Assembly: GCF_033954835.1 (NCBI RefSeq)
Contig: NZ_CP121471.1
Coordinates: forward strand, 3,652,501 to 3,716,500
DNA length: 64,000 bases
Reading direction: 5' to 3'
DNA from: Thiorhodovibrio frisius
GTDB lineage: Bacteria; Pseudomonadota; Gammaproteobacteria; Chromatiales; Chromatiaceae
In this document: piece by piece, positions 8,120 to 16,901 of the stretch
Numbering within the stretch: position 1 is the first letter of the stretch
Layout of the letters: the number at the start of each line of letters is the position of its first letter
The notes under the pieces: model-generated
What the model saw: the letters and a program-made list of their open reading frames with translations, nothing else
Told to the model about the DNA's origin: nothing
The model's database searches: none
Program-made: the position numbers and the translations under genes

Positions 8120-8232
8120 GCCATTGTGTTCCTAACGCTCATGGTCCCGGCCACCCCGGATGATGAATCCGTGGGATTGACGGTAAAGAATCTAAAAAAG
8201 TCGCATCCAGAATTCTCTGGCGGAGATCACCT

Positions 8233-8847
8233 ATGTGGGACCAACGCTTCGATCAAGAAGACTATCTCTACGGCACTCAGCCGAGTCAGTTTCTGGCGGC
8301 GCAGACTGATCGGCTTCGACCCGGCCAGCGCGCGCTGGTCGTCGCTGATGGCGAAGGGCGCCATGCTGTTTATATCGCTGAACTTGGGCTCGAGGTCAGC
8401 GCGATGGACAGCTCTGGGGTTGCCTTGACCAAGGCGCGCAAGCTGGCGGCGGCCCGCGGGGTCGCGGTGGATTTCCATCAGGCCGACCTGCGCGACTGGC
8501 CATGGGCGCCCGCGCGCTATGATGTTGTGGTGGCAGTTTTCATTCAATTCGCCGAGCCCGCGCTCAGAGCCGCGATCTTCGCTGGGATGCAGCGCACCCT
8601 GGCGCCGGGTGGCCTGCTCCTGCTGCATGGCTTCACTCCGGCGCAGCTGGCCTTTCACAGTGGCGGCCCGCCCTGTGCCGAGCTGCTCTACACGCCAGAA
8701 CTCCTGCGCGACGCCTTCGCCGAGCTTGAGATTCTGCGGCTTGAGGAGTACGAGTGCGAACTGCAGGAGGGCACCGGTCATGCCGGCCAGGCGGCATTGA
8801 TCGACTTAGTGGCCCGCAAGCCACTCGCCGATGCGACGTCAGCGTAA
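8233..8847 (+). CDS. Class I SAM-dependent methyltransferase
   Basis: A 204-residue Rossmann methyltransferase beginning MWDQRFDQEDYLYGTQPSQF. Motif I is degenerate but visible (ALVVADGEGRHAVYIAE), motif II follows (VSAMDSSGVALTKAR), then FHQADLRDWPW and YDVVVAVFIQF (motif IV), and LAPGGLLLLHGF (post-motif). This layout matches the small TehB/tellurite-resistance-like and thiopurine-type methyltransferases; the substrate is unknown. GGAG precedes the start. The DCC protein follows 84 bp downstream on the same strand. Confidence 0.85.
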   Translation: MWDQRFDQEDYLYGTQPSQFLAAQTDRLRPGQRALVVADGEGRHAVYIAELGLEVSAMDSSGVALTKARKLAAARGVAVDFHQADLRDWPWAPARYDVVVAVFIQFAEPALRAAIFAGMQRTLAPGGLLLLHGFTPAQLAFHSGGPPCAELLYTPELLRDAFAELEILRLEEYECELQEGTGHAGQAALIDLVARKPLADATSA

Positions 8848-8931
8848 GACAGACCCGAACGATTCCCCTTGGGCGCGCGCCCGGTTGGCCCAACCTGAAG
8901 TGAAGCTGAAACCAGATGCGGCGTTCCGCCA

Positions 8932-9333
8932 ATGCCCAACCAAGACACATCCATGCAGAATTCCAACTCGCCATTGCGCGTCCTCTACGATGGCGGCTGT
9001 CCGCTCTGCCGACGCGAGATCGCCCACTATCAACGCCCCAGGCCCGGTCGGCCAGTGGACTGGATCGACATTGATGCCGACCCAAGCGCGTGCGAATCGC
9101 TCGGCATCACCCGCGAGTCCGCCATGGCGCGGTTTCATGTCCTTGAGGGTTCACAAATTCACACCGGCGCTGAAGCCTTTGTCGTGCTCTGGTCGGCGCT
9201 CCCCGGTTGGTCTCTGCTGGCCGCCTTGGCGCGCGGGCTGCGCTTGATCCCCGTGATGGAACTCGGCTATGCCTGGTTTGCCCAGCGCCGCTGGAAGAAG
9301 CGTTGCCAGGACGATCGTTGCGCGGTGATTTGA
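8932..9333 (+). CDS. DCC-family thiol-disulfide oxidoreductase-like protein (DUF393)
   Basis: A 133-residue protein containing VLYDGGCPLCRREIAHYQ, the DGxCPxCxxE motif that gives the DCC family its name. It is followed by VDWIDIDADPSACESLGIT and a middle segment (FHVLEGSQIHTGAEAFVVLW) typical of DUF393. The two cysteines suggest thioredoxin-like redox chemistry, not shown experimentally for most members. Two in-frame ATGs (8932 and 8953) are possible; both are upstream of the domain. Confidence 0.85.
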   Translation: MPNQDTSMQNSNSPLRVLYDGGCPLCRREIAHYQRPRPGRPVDWIDIDADPSACESLGITRESAMARFHVLEGSQIHTGAEAFVVLWSALPGWSLLAALARGLRLIPVMELGYAWFAQRRWKKRCQDDRCAVI

Positions 9334-9414
9334 TGACATCGCCCAGGCATTTGCGTCGGCTACCGCCTCTGGGTGACCCGATTCCTCCGCCCTGGATGCC
9401 TACTAATTGTGTCA

Positions 9415-9807
9415 TCAAGGCCGTCGGCTACCAGCACAGCCATCGCCTTCTTCAACCTCCAACCAGCGTCTTAGCTGCTCGATGCGGTTCTGGGTCAGTC
9501 GCGCCTTCTCGCCGCAAACACACATCGGGTAGATGCTGCCATAGCTGATTTGTTTGTTTTCATCAGGGTATAGCGCCTCCAACTCGGCATCGCGAAAGGC
9601 AATCCAGGCGCGCTGGGAGCGCTTGAGCTTCTCCAGAAAATCGTTGTCGCCCTGATAGCGCTGGCGGATTTGCTGGTAGACGCGATTGAGTGTCTGGTCG
9701 GCTTGTTCAAACTTGCCACAGGCGGTCTGGTTCAGGTCGGCCTGCGTCTGTGCTCCGCTCGCGGCGGGAACCAGAACAAGGATCATGAGAGCAGTGAACA
9801 GGCGCAT
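9415..9807 (-). CDS. LprI-like exported protein (DUF1311)
   Basis: A 130-residue protein with a cleavable signal peptide (MRLFTALMILVLVPAASGA). It is followed by the LprI pattern: a conserved Cys (TACGKFEQADQTLNRVY), YQQIRQRYQ, LKRSQRAWIAFRDAE and two more Cys near the C-terminus (MCVCGEKARLTQNRIEQL). Members are periplasmic; the mycobacterial LprI inhibits lysozyme, but that role is not established for this branch. Confidence 0.8.
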   Translation of the reverse strand: MRLFTALMILVLVPAASGAQTQADLNQTACGKFEQADQTLNRVYQQIRQRYQGDNDFLEKLKRSQRAWIAFRDAELEALYPDENKQISYGSIYPMCVCGEKARLTQNRIEQLRRWLEVEEGDGCAGSRRP

Positions 9808-9829
9808 CTTGTCAGTCTCCTGGGTAACC

Positions 9830-10393
9830 TCAAGGGTGGATTTGGCCGGTCAGCGTCGCGCGGTGCAGGCACCGGTACTCAGCCCCCGTGGGCTTGAGCG
9901 TGCTGGCAAAGAGCGCGAGCTGATCGATCGTCATGGTTTGCGATGTCCAGTCGGCGAATGGGGCGGTCCAATGCCGCGCGTCCAGCGGTAATCGCGTCCG
10001 TGCCAGCGTGAGATGCGGATGATAGGCCCGGCGCTCCCGCGGAAACCCGAGGGATTGCAATTTCCCGCTTAGACGTCGCTGGAGGTCGATCAATCGCTGG
10101 GTCTCGCCATCCAGGCCGACCCAAAGCACGCGGCATTGGCGCAGATTCGGAAAACCGCCGATCCCCTTGGCGACCAGGGTGATTGGAGGAATGCCGGTCG
10201 CTGCCACGCTGATGGTATCACCCAGGCTGGGAAGCTGTTGTGAGCCGACCTCACCCAGGAATTTCAGCGTCAAATGCATGTTGCCGGGCGGCACCCAGCG
10301 CGCTTTGAGCCCCGCGGACTGCAAGGACCGTCGCAAGACCTGCAAATCCTCGATCAGAAATCCTGGGAGTGGCGCGGCGACAAACAGGCGCAT
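9830..10393 (-). CDS. thpR: RNA 2',3'-cyclic phosphodiesterase ThpR (LigT family)
   Basis: Both catalytic HxT motifs of the 2H phosphoesterase fold are present: HLTLKFLG near residue 40 and HPHLTLAR near residue 125. Length (187 aa) and the start MRLFVAAPLPGFLIEDL fit the bacterial LigT/ThpR family, which hydrolyses 2',3'-cyclic phosphates to 2'-phosphate ends. An in-frame ATG at 10417 would add eight residues without homology; I chose 10393. It sits 22 bp upstream of the LprI-like gene on the same strand. Confidence 0.9.
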   Translation of the reverse strand: MRLFVAAPLPGFLIEDLQVLRRSLQSAGLKARWVPPGNMHLTLKFLGEVGSQQLPSLGDTISVAATGIPPITLVAKGIGGFPNLRQCRVLWVGLDGETQRLIDLQRRLSGKLQSLGFPRERRAYHPHLTLARTRLPLDARHWTAPFADWTSQTMTIDQLALFASTLKPTGAEYRCLHRATLTGQIHP

Positions 10394-10704
10394 GGATTGG
10401 ATTCTTGCATGGTTCATATGGCCTGACGATAGTTGTAAAGCGCCTGCGAATGCTCGGTGAAAAGGCGCTCTTTCGCGACAGCCGGCGAGATAGCGAAGAA
10501 TCCGCTACAGTGGCCGTCGCTTCGCGTGGCGCTTGGGAGAGACAAAGATGCGAAATACCTCGCACAACTCATGCAGCATAAGGTCTTTCGCAAGGCGTTG
10601 GCGGCGCTGCGCGAGGCCGAATGGTCCCCGCCGCGGCGGCTAACTTAGGAACACTGGGGTCGCTTGTAACGCACGGGTGATTTCGCCTGGGAGGCCGCAC
10701 GAGA

Positions 10705-11148
10705 ATGACGCATCCAACCATCAAGACACGAACCATCAGCCTGATCGGCGTGGTCTTCGGTTTGCTTGCCCTGGGCTCGGCGCTGTTGCATTTCTGGCTC
10801 GGCCCGCTGGAACCAACACCCCCGCTCGAGGATGTTGTCGCCGAACAAGCGCTGAAGATCAAGGCGCGCGTGGTGGCCCAATTAACCGGCGCGGCCAGTC
10901 AAGAGCCGCCTGAACCTCGCACGCGATCGCTTGATGCATGGATCGATGTCCTGACCGTCAGCTTCGCCTTTGTGGCCATTGCCTGTGGGGTGATCGCCTT
11001 CATTCGCCGGGAGGACAGGCGGGCCACTGCCAGCGCGGTGTTGCTGGGTGTGGGGGCGATTGGCTTTCAGTTCCTGGCGCTTGCCCTGAGTGTCATCGTC
11101 TTGGTCATTCTGATCGGGGCGGTGCTGAGTAGTCTGGGTCTAAGCTGA
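10705..11148 (+). CDS. Small inner-membrane protein (147 aa)
   Basis: Three strongly hydrophobic segments (ISLIGVVFGLLALGSALLHF, a central VLTVSFAFVAIACGVIAFI and the C-terminal FLALALSVIVLVILIGAVL) are separated by a polar loop with EPPEPRTRS. The size and layout recall E. coli YidI, but similarity is loose. GGGAGG lies about 10 bases before the ATG. Function unknown. Confidence 0.6.
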   Translation: MTHPTIKTRTISLIGVVFGLLALGSALLHFWLGPLEPTPPLEDVVAEQALKIKARVVAQLTGAASQEPPEPRTRSLDAWIDVLTVSFAFVAIACGVIAFIRREDRRATASAVLLGVGAIGFQFLALALSVIVLVILIGAVLSSLGLS

Positions 11149-11475
11149 GTCTTGCATTGGAATACAGGGTCGCGGGTGCGATGGTTCAAGCCGGATGCGG
11201 CTGTTTCTCGCACCGCCCACAAAGGTCACGCCCGCGACTAGGATCAAGGCACCGAGACGCCCGATGACCACAGTGCCCGAGCCATGCGCGCTGAGCAGCA
11301 CCACATAGGTACCCGGGCCTGAAATCGCGAGGTTCTTGGTGGTTATCGCGGTTGCCATCACGGATGTCCATTGAACGCGGATGAAGAGCGCCAGGCGACT
11401 GCGGCGTCTTGGTTTTGACTAATCCGGCCGGCGGCATCTTTCCGTCGTTTCCGCGCGCCAGCTCGACCAAGCCAA
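11149..11475. other. Intergenic stretch without a convincing gene
   Basis: About 330 bp between the membrane-protein gene and the GDSL remnant. A minus-strand frame at 11140-11361 is open (MMATAITTKNLAISGPGTY) and mildly hydrophobic but lacks family resemblance and a clear ribosome-binding site. I regard it as undecided. Confidence 0.4.
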
Positions 11476-11574
11476 TCAGCCCGGCGGCAGGGCGCCAGCT
11501 TGCCGCAGCAGGCGTTCGATCGCCTCGGCCAATTGGCGATACCCTTGGGCGTTGGGGTGTATCTGATCGGATTT

Positions 11575-13330
11575 GGGTGCGGCTCTTTTGGAACGACGCC
11601 AAGCGCCGCAGAATCCAGCGGTTGCGGGCGACGTTTCCGGTCGATGGTGATGGCGCAAGTGAGACATCATGCCGCCACGGGCAAGTCCAGCGGGATCGGT
11701 GGTCCTGGATAGTGGCGTCGGTGCTCAGCGTCGAAGTGAAACGCAAGATAGGCCGGCAAGTCCCCACTGATCTTTAGTGAGCGCAGTTTCAGGATCGCCT
11801 CGGCGCGGGCCAGCCCCCAACGCGCCCCGGTGAGATCCATGCGATCTTTGACGAGATGGCGACAGGCGCCTTCGATCACACCAGTGGCGATTGGCAGCCC
11901 CAGCGCAAGCGCTTGGTCGTATTCGAGGCGCTCGCGGTTGTTGTCGATATAGTCGGCCGCCTTATCGATGGGTTTGCGCGCCGTCTCGCCGAGTTGCTTG
12001 CGCGTTGCCGCGCGGCGCAGTCCCACGGCCACGTCGTGGGCGCGACCTTCGAGGATGGCCATGGCGCGCTCCATCACCCACTGCTCGCGCTCCGCGGGGG
12101 TCTCGGGAAAGAGCGCATGCGCGGCTTTCCACAGATATTCCAGCACATGGATGAAGTCCTGGATCACCACCACCTCGACCTTGTAGCGCTCGGCCGCGGC
12201 TGTGACTTGGCGCAGCAGATCTTCCTGACCGTCACAGAGCACCACCCAGCGGCGGTGCTGATCCGGGTCGCGGCGCATGGCCTCCTCAAACGCCTGCTCG
12301 ATGACGGTGCGCTGATCGGCCTCCACGCGTGCCCAGGTGCGTTTGTTCTGGACTTCGGGACGTTTGCCCGCGGGGGCTTGTTTGGGATCAAAGATCTGCT
12401 CTGGGGTGCGTGGGTAGGGCTCGACCTCATAGACCGAGGCGACGGTGGCCATGCGTTTGCGCTGCTTTTTCTCCCCAGGACTCAGCCGGGTCTGTTGCTT
12501 GTGCGCTTGGCGCTCGCGCGCCTTGCGGGTGGCCTCGCGCAAATCGCTGGGGCGCATCACGATGCCCTTGCCGTCAGCACTGATGATCAGGAGGCGTTCG
12601 CTCGCTTCATTCGGCTCCTGGGGGACAAAGGGTTGGGCGTAGAAGGCGTCGAAGTCCTGGCTCAGATGCACGGCCACCTCCTCGGCTTGGCGCTTGGCCA
12701 GCGTCCCGCCGCCGGCTTGTTCGAGTGCCGCAAGCGCGGCGTCGAAGGAGTTGTTCACGACCTCACCGGCCAGCACCTCGCACAGGCCATGGGAATACCT
12801 GCCCGGGGGCAGATTCAGCTCAGCATCCAAGGGGAAGACGCTCTGGAGTCCCCGCGCACCGTAGCCCCGGCGCGTGACGGTCACTTCCCCAAAGCGGGTC
12901 TCCAGAAGTCGGGTACAGCCGGCGCGATGATGGGTCCGGGGATAACCATCGGCGCCAATCACGGACGCATACCGCGGTTCCTCTCGCGCTCTTTGTTCCA
13001 GGTGCGACTGGACCATCTCACACAGCAGCTTCATGCCGCCCTGTTGCACCAGCGCTTCGATTTCCCCGTGCGTGGCATGTTGGGCTTGCTCCCCGCTCAG
13101 CGTCTCAAGCAGTTGGACGAACTGCGCGATCGCCCCCTCGTAGCAATCGAGGCTTGGCAAAGAAATCGTGTAGCATGGCATCGACAGGGTCTCCTCAGGG
13201 TCCGTGACAAAAGTTTCGTCCCTTCAGTTTCGCACCCGAGTGGAGGCCCTGTCTTCCCTGTCCTCAGGTTTCTAGCTGGTTAAGCTGTTGTTTTCTAGTC
13301 GCTGAGCGTCGTTCTAAAGGAGCCGCACCC
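11575..13330 (-). mobile_element. Complete insertion sequence, ISKra4-like, 1756 bp
   Basis: The element is flanked by the 9-bp direct repeat ATCGGATTT (11566-11574 and 13331-13339), the target duplication. Its ends form imperfect ~30-bp terminal inverted repeats: GGGTGCGGCTCCTTTAGAAC reading inward from 13330 and GGGTGCGGCTCTTTTGGAAC reading inward from 11575. It carries a single transposase ORF on the minus strand. The perfect target duplication and intact ORF argue for recent insertion. Confidence 0.93.
11667..13181 (-). CDS. ISKra4-family transposase
   Basis: A 504-residue transposase with an N-terminal zinc-finger/UPF0236-like region ([33 protein letters not shown]), then [20 protein letters not shown] (first acidic residue of the DDE-like core), [17 protein letters not shown] (second Asp) and a C-terminal [19 protein letters not shown] (Glu). 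This order (D..D..E with GxxExxCrxxxkdRm) is typical of the ISKra4 group, which is related to the ISLre2/UPF0236 transposases. No frameshift or internal stop is seen. A 475-residue frame on the opposite strand is a shadow of this gene. Confidence 0.9.
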   Translation of the reverse strand: MPCYTISLPSLDCYEGAIAQFVQLLETLSGEQAQHATHGEIEALVQQGGMKLLCEMVQSHLEQRAREEPRYASVIGADGYPRTHHRAGCTRLLETRFGEVTVTRRGYGARGLQSVFPLDAELNLPPGRYSHGLCEVLAGEVVNNSFDAALAALEQAGGGTLAKRQAEEVAVHLSQDFDAFYAQPFVPQEPNEASERLLIISADGKGIVMRPSDLREATRKARERQAHKQQTRLSPGEKKQRKRMATVASVYEVEPYPRTPEQIFDPKQAPAGKRPEVQNKRTWARVEADQRTVIEQAFEEAMRRDPDQHRRWVVLCDGQEDLLRQVTAAAERYKVEVVVIQDFIHVLEYLWKAAHALFPETPAEREQWVMERAMAILEGRAHDVAVGLRRAATRKQLGETARKPIDKAADYIDNNRERLEYDQALALGLPIATGVIEGACRHLVKDRMDLTGARWGLARAEAILKLRSLKISGDLPAYLAFHFDAEHRRHYPGPPIPLDLPVAA

Positions 13331-13914
13331 ATCGGATTTCAGCGTCTTGTCGGCGAGGATTTCCGCGATCGCATTGGCTTGGAGCGGGACGTCCAGTTCA
13401 TCGGCCAGTTCGTCATAGAGCGAATGGGTACGCACCAGCAAGCCCGGGCGCGGGATGCCTAACAGAACCACTTCGCTTCCCTGCTTGCGTGCGAGTGCGA
13501 TCATCTGGGTTAGATTGGCTTGGGTCTGATCCGTGTCGCGCTGGCGCAGAAAATCATTGCCGCCATGGCCAAGAATCACCAGATCGGGCTGCCAGGTGGC
13601 GAGCAGCTGCGGCAAGCGCGCCAAGCCGGCATCGCTCTCCTCGCCAGAGATGCCGGCGTTGATCACCCGCCGCCCGGTCAAGGTCGCCAACACCGCCGGG
13701 TAACTTTGTTCTTTGTTGGCGCCCACGCCTTCGGTCAAGCTGTCGCCGAAGGAGAGAATCACCGCGTCTGGCGACAAGGGACTGAGCGTCGGTTGATCGC
13801 TGCAAGCCGCCAGCACCAGCAGTAAGACGGCGCCCAGCAGCGAGCGATAGAGAATCTTGTTGCGCATGATGTGTTTCCGTTTCATTCTCTTGTTCTATTT
13901 CCACAAGCATGCCA

Positions 13915-14076
13915 TAAGCCAATCGGATCTGCCGGATCGACCAAGCTGAAGCCAGCGGCCGGATAGTGGAGATACTGACGGTGGATTATCAGTTCCAACT
14001 CGGCGGCAACCGGATGCCGCGGCTGTCCGCGCCACCGATGTCGGACCGGATTCCACCGGAGGAAAGCTCGCTCTAA
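13915..14076 (+). pseudogene. C-terminal remnant of a SAM-methyltransferase-like gene
   Basis: The frame ending at the TAA 14074-14076 reads DQAEASGRIVEILTVDYQFQ, then GGNRMPRLSAPPMSDRIPPE. It is closely similar, in protein and DNA, to the end of the methyltransferase remnant at 41.8-42.2 kb (DQAEASGWRAEILTVDYQFQ). An in-frame stop lies at 13912, so only this tail survives. Its stop overlaps the ATG of the next gene (TAATG), which may help that gene's translation. Confidence 0.65.
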
Positions 14077-14972
14077 TGACACCCGCCCAACGCTTTCGCG
14101 CCCTGGTGGCCGATCCCAAGATTCTGCAACTGCCCGCCTGCCATGACGGCCTCTCGGCCCGGGTGCTCGAGCAGGCCGGTTTTCAGGCCATTGCCGCCGC
14201 TGGATTTGGACACTCCGGCAGTCTGCTCGGGATGCCGGATATTGGCTTACTGTCCGGGCGCGAGATGATCGATCAGTACCGCAACCTCTGCGCCGCGGTC
14301 AGCATCCCGGTCTTTGTCGACATCGACACCGGCTTTGGCGATCTGAACAATGTCATCCGCACGGTGCGCGAGGTCGAAGCCACGGGCGCAGCTGGCCTGT
14401 TCATTGAGGACCAGACCTACCCCAAGCGCTGTGGTCACATGCAGGGTAAGCAGGTCGTGCCGGTCGAGGAGTATCTGCCGAAACTGAAGGCCGCCCTGTG
14501 GACGCGCCGCGATCCGGATTTCGTGATCATGGCCCGCACCGATGCCTACTCGGTTCTTGGGCTGGACGAAGCGCTGCGTCGTGCGCGGCTGTATGCCCAG
14601 GCCGGTGCCGACATGGTCTTTGTCGAAGCCGTCGATGATCCTGATGCGATGCACACCGTCAATCAGACGTTGGGATCACTGGGGGTGCCCAGCATGGCCA
14701 ACATGATCGAGGGCGGGCGCGGTCCCTTCCTATCGACCGCTGAGTTGCAGGACCTTGGCTATGATCTGGTTGCCTATCCCTGTGGTTCGCTGTTCAGCGC
14801 GGTCAAGGCGATGCAGGACTGGGCCGGGGCGCTGTTGCATCAGGGCACGACAACTGCGGTGCGCGAGCGGATGCTCGGGTTTGACGGATACACCCGGTTC
14901 ATCGGACTGGAGGAGCTTCGGGAGCGACAAGTTCGGCTTGAATCCGAGACTGGCGGTTCATCGCCACACTGA
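14076..14972 (+). CDS. Isocitrate lyase/PEP mutase-family C-C lyase (methylisocitrate-lyase-like)
   Basis: A 298-residue TIM-barrel enzyme. The N-terminus LPACHDGLSARVLEQAGFQA and AAAGFGHSGSLLGMPDIGLL match the family; VFVDIDTGFGD holds the metal-binding Asp residues. FIEDQTYPKRCGHMQGK contains the KRCGH loop with the catalytic Cys, as in 2-methylisocitrate lyase and isocitrate lyase, and MARTDAYSVLGLDEALRRA follows. The Cys argues for a lyase and against a phosphonate mutase or oxaloacetate decarboxylase. No prpC or prpD is nearby, so the substrate is not certain. Confidence 0.85.
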   Translation: MTPAQRFRALVADPKILQLPACHDGLSARVLEQAGFQAIAAAGFGHSGSLLGMPDIGLLSGREMIDQYRNLCAAVSIPVFVDIDTGFGDLNNVIRTVREVEATGAAGLFIEDQTYPKRCGHMQGKQVVPVEEYLPKLKAALWTRRDPDFVIMARTDAYSVLGLDEALRRARLYAQAGADMVFVEAVDDPDAMHTVNQTLGSLGVPSMANMIEGGRGPFLSTAELQDLGYDLVAYPCGSLFSAVKAMQDWAGALLHQGTTTAVRERMLGFDGYTRFIGLEELRERQVRLESETGGSSPH

Positions 14973-15014
14973 TCCGCGCGCGTCGTCACTTCACTCAGCG
15001 CGCGCCGCGAGGAC

Positions 15015-15629
15015 TCACCGAGGCGGACGGAGCCAAGGCCCCGACAGGGATCGCTGGTTGCCTTCTTGCGAAGCGGTTTCCAGGCCTTCCTGTTGAGCGA
15101 CAAACGCGGCGATGGCTTGCACGCGCGCTAAGGCCGGCCCGTTCAGGTTGGTGCCATGGCGGGAATCATAGTGCTCACAGTAGCGGGCGGCGAGTTGATA
15201 GCCGCCAGCCGGGCAGTCCGCGCCCCCGTATCCAAGCCCGTATCCAAGGAGGATGTCGAGCGCCTCTTCCACCCGCATTAGCGAAGCCTCGCGCACGATG
15301 CGCACCGCAGTGGAATGGACATAGCGAATCTCCGACTGAAAGTCGTGCAGTCGCTGGCGCAATGACCTGGCCTCGGTCCGATCAAAGTGGCCCTTCTCAC
15401 CGGCGTCACCCAGGAGGGTTTTGGTTTCCTCCAGCAAGGCTTCCGCCTCTGGGGAGGAGACCTTCGCCTCCTCGATGACTCGCGCGAGCATCCAAAACGC
15501 GAAGGCGGTGAGACGGCCTTCGTGCTCGAACCATTTTTTGAGCACCGTCAGGCGCAGGGTTTCAGCGGATCCGGTTTGCTCGATACCGGCAATAATCGCC
15601 GCGAGTTTGTCATGGATGGTCTTTGGCAT
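15015..15629 (-). CDS. Hypothetical protein downstream of an AlpA-like gene
   Basis: A 204-residue helical protein (MPKTIHDKLAAIIAGIEQTG, then LKKWFEHEGRLTAFAFWMLA, EVEALLEETKTLLGD-like acidic helices). I recognise no family. The start at 15629 overlaps the end of the AlpA-like frame by about 20 bp and implies coupling; in-frame ATGs at 15644 and 15674 are alternatives. Position after an excisionase-like protein and near an integrase fragment suggests an accessory gene of an integrated element. Confidence 0.55.
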   Translation of the reverse strand: MPKTIHDKLAAIIAGIEQTGSAETLRLTVLKKWFEHEGRLTAFAFWMLARVIEEAKVSSPEAEALLEETKTLLGDAGEKGHFDRTEARSLRQRLHDFQSEIRYVHSTAVRIVREASLMRVEEALDILLGYGLGYGGADCPAGGYQLAARYCEHYDSRHGTNLNGPALARVQAIAAFVAQQEGLETASQEGNQRSLSGPWLRPPR

Positions 15630-15822
15630 GCTCTGTTTCGCCATAGGTTGCGTGGGGTGACACTGGCCGGGCATCGCTGCGTCCGGCGCATTGCAGTGAA
15701 TCCAAAATCGCCTCCCGCCACCAATACCGGCGCCGCTCGATGACCAGCGGTGACGGCAGGATGCCGCGCTTGAGCCAACGCCAAAGGGTCATGTCGCTGA
15801 TGCCGCCGGCAATGCGACGCAC
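15610..15822 (-). CDS. AlpA/MerR-like small DNA-binding protein (excisionase type)
   Basis: The core ITAEEVRRIAGGISDMTLWR, followed by WLKRGILPSPLVIERRRYWW, has the winged-helix pattern of AlpA and phage excisionases: 'TLWRW' recognition helix, 'GxxPxP' turn and 'RxxW' strand. The domain begins slightly upstream of the GTG at 15822 that I give as the start; no ATG is available in this frame, so the true start is unclear. The C-terminus is frame-shared with the next gene's start. Confidence 0.6.
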   Translation of the reverse strand: MRRIAGGISDMTLWRWLKRGILPSPLVIERRRYWWREAILDSLQCAGRSDARPVSPHATYGETEHAKDHP

Positions 15823-15836
15823 CTCCTCGGCGGTGA

Positions 15837-16207
15837 TCAGTCGGTCTTCGGCCTGGTCTTGGGCTTGGCTTTCAATCTGGTGTCGTGGCGGAATTGGGCG
15901 GGGTGCGGGAACTGAGTTCTCAAGTGTTTGCAGAGACCGAGCTCGCTATGCGAGCCGAGCCGGACAAGCTGCAACACAGCGTCATCTGGTTTACGGTAGA
16001 TCAACACCAGATCTGGCTTCACGTGACAATCACGGTGGTCTTGCCACTGGCCGGTCAGTGCATGGTCACGGTGTGTCATCGCCGATCTGAAAATCTAAGC
16101 CTCTAGCCGACGGGAACCAAGTCGGCCTCAAGTGTCGTCCGATGCCGCCGCTTGGTTTCCCGCTTGTAGTCCCGCTTAAATTGGCTGGTCCGCTCAATCC
16201 TCCGCAT
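15837..16207 (-). pseudogene. YafQ/RelE-type toxin, frame-shifted
   Basis: An ATG at 16207, overlapping the antitoxin stop, opens MRRIERTSQFKRDYKRETKR and RTTLEADLVPVG before a TAG. The rest of the toxin is found in another frame: RDHALTGQW, DHRDCHVKPDLVLIYRK and LQLVRLGSHSELG (the H-x-x-P-D-x-x-L-I-Y core and terminal HSEL of YafQ). The middle is shortened and shifted, so the toxin should be inactive while the antitoxin gene stays intact. Confidence 0.75.
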
Positions 16208-16460
16208 GCAGATCTGCCATCAGCGCTTCCACGCTATCAAATCCCTTGAGATGGCCGGCTCGCGCTTCCCGCATCGCCACGATGGTGGTCTCATTAGGTA
16301 CCAGGGGCTCGAACGGCAGCGCTTTTTCCTGGGCAACGCGCATCAGCAACAGGCGAAAGGCGTCGGAGACTGTCAGGCCCATCGTCGCCAGGACGGCGGA
16401 TGCCTCCTCTTTGATTTGCGCATCGATTCTGGCGCGCACCACGGCGTTTGATGTCCCCAT
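16194..16460 (-). CDS. RelB/DinJ-family antitoxin
   Basis: An 88-residue protein starting MGTSNAVVRARIDAQIKEEA, then VLATMGLTVSDAFRLLLMRV, the ribbon-helix-helix DNA-binding N-terminus of DinJ, and an acidic C-terminal tail (FDSVEALMADLHAED) that would bind the toxin. AGGAGG lies about 9 bases before the ATG. It overlaps the start of its broken YafQ-like partner. Such antitoxins repress their own operon; an operator was not resolved. Confidence 0.85.
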   Translation of the reverse strand: MGTSNAVVRARIDAQIKEEASAVLATMGLTVSDAFRLLLMRVAQEKALPFEPLVPNETTIVAMREARAGHLKGFDSVEALMADLHAED

Positions 16461-16641
16461 GAGGAATGTACCTCCTAAGTTCAGCTACAGGTAGCCCAAA
16501 CTGGCTCGACCCGAAGCCTACCACCAAGCAAAGCCAAACACGCTCGCGGACCAGCAAGCGACGCGCCGATCTGAGCGGATTCACTCGGGCTGGCGAACAC
16601 GGCTCTTGACGTTCGCGATGCCTTAGGCATTCCGACATAGA

Positions 16642-16851
16642 TCATAGGGTGGCGCCAATTTCAAGCAAGTGCGATTCCCAGGTGAGCAAGGCAGCGCGCT
16701 TCTCCTCCATGTAGGTGTGGCGGTCATAATGCACCGACTGCACTCCTCCCAAGCCATGGCTGAGGAGTTGAGCACGGGTTTCACGGCTAATCCCCATGCT
16801 TGCCAGCATCGTCTCGACCGTGCGGCGAACATCCCCGTTAACTTCAACCAA
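16642..16851 (-). pseudogene. C-terminal fragment of a tyrosine (phage/ICE-type) integrase
   Basis: The frame reads DVRRTVETMLASMGISRETR, then AQLLSHGLGGVQSVHYDRHT and MEEKRAALLTWE. It carries the last catalytic residues of P4-type integrases: Arg in DVRRT, His in LLSHG and the nucleophile Tyr in HYDRH. Only about 70 of some 400 residues remain. No tRNA gene is visible next to it, so the attachment site is not identified. Confidence 0.8.
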
Positions 16852-16901
16852 GCTGCACGCACGTTGTAAGAGATGGACTTCGATACTTACAGGATGAACC
16901 A

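Larger units (their letters stand above)
11476..13885 (-). pseudogene. GDSL-type lipase/esterase lipoprotein gene, split by an insertion sequence
   Basis: The 5' part (13885 to 13331) encodes a lipoprotein signal (LLLVLAACSD) and the SGNH-hydrolase blocks: SFGDSLTEGVGAN with the catalytic Ser, NAGISGEESDAG with the oxyanion Gly, and GHGGNDFLR with the Asn. It is cut after LADKTLKSD. The 3' part (11574 to 11476) resumes at [19 protein letters not shown], carrying the catalytic His. Removing the insertion and one 9-bp duplication restores an uninterrupted frame of TesA-like length (about 215 aa). The insertion separates the catalytic Asp from the His, so the remaining product, which reads on into the element (GCGSFRTTLSD), should be inactive. 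Confidence 0.9.

Noticed and set aside
10420-10660. 63-aa plus-strand frame (about 10457-10648)
   Set aside because: Composition is plausible but no start signal or family was seen; possibly a decayed gene, not supported enough to list.
11856-13283. 475-aa open frame on the plus strand over the insertion sequence
   Set aside because: It is the antisense of the ISKra4-type transposase; GC-rich codons keep the shadow frame open and it shows no protein family.
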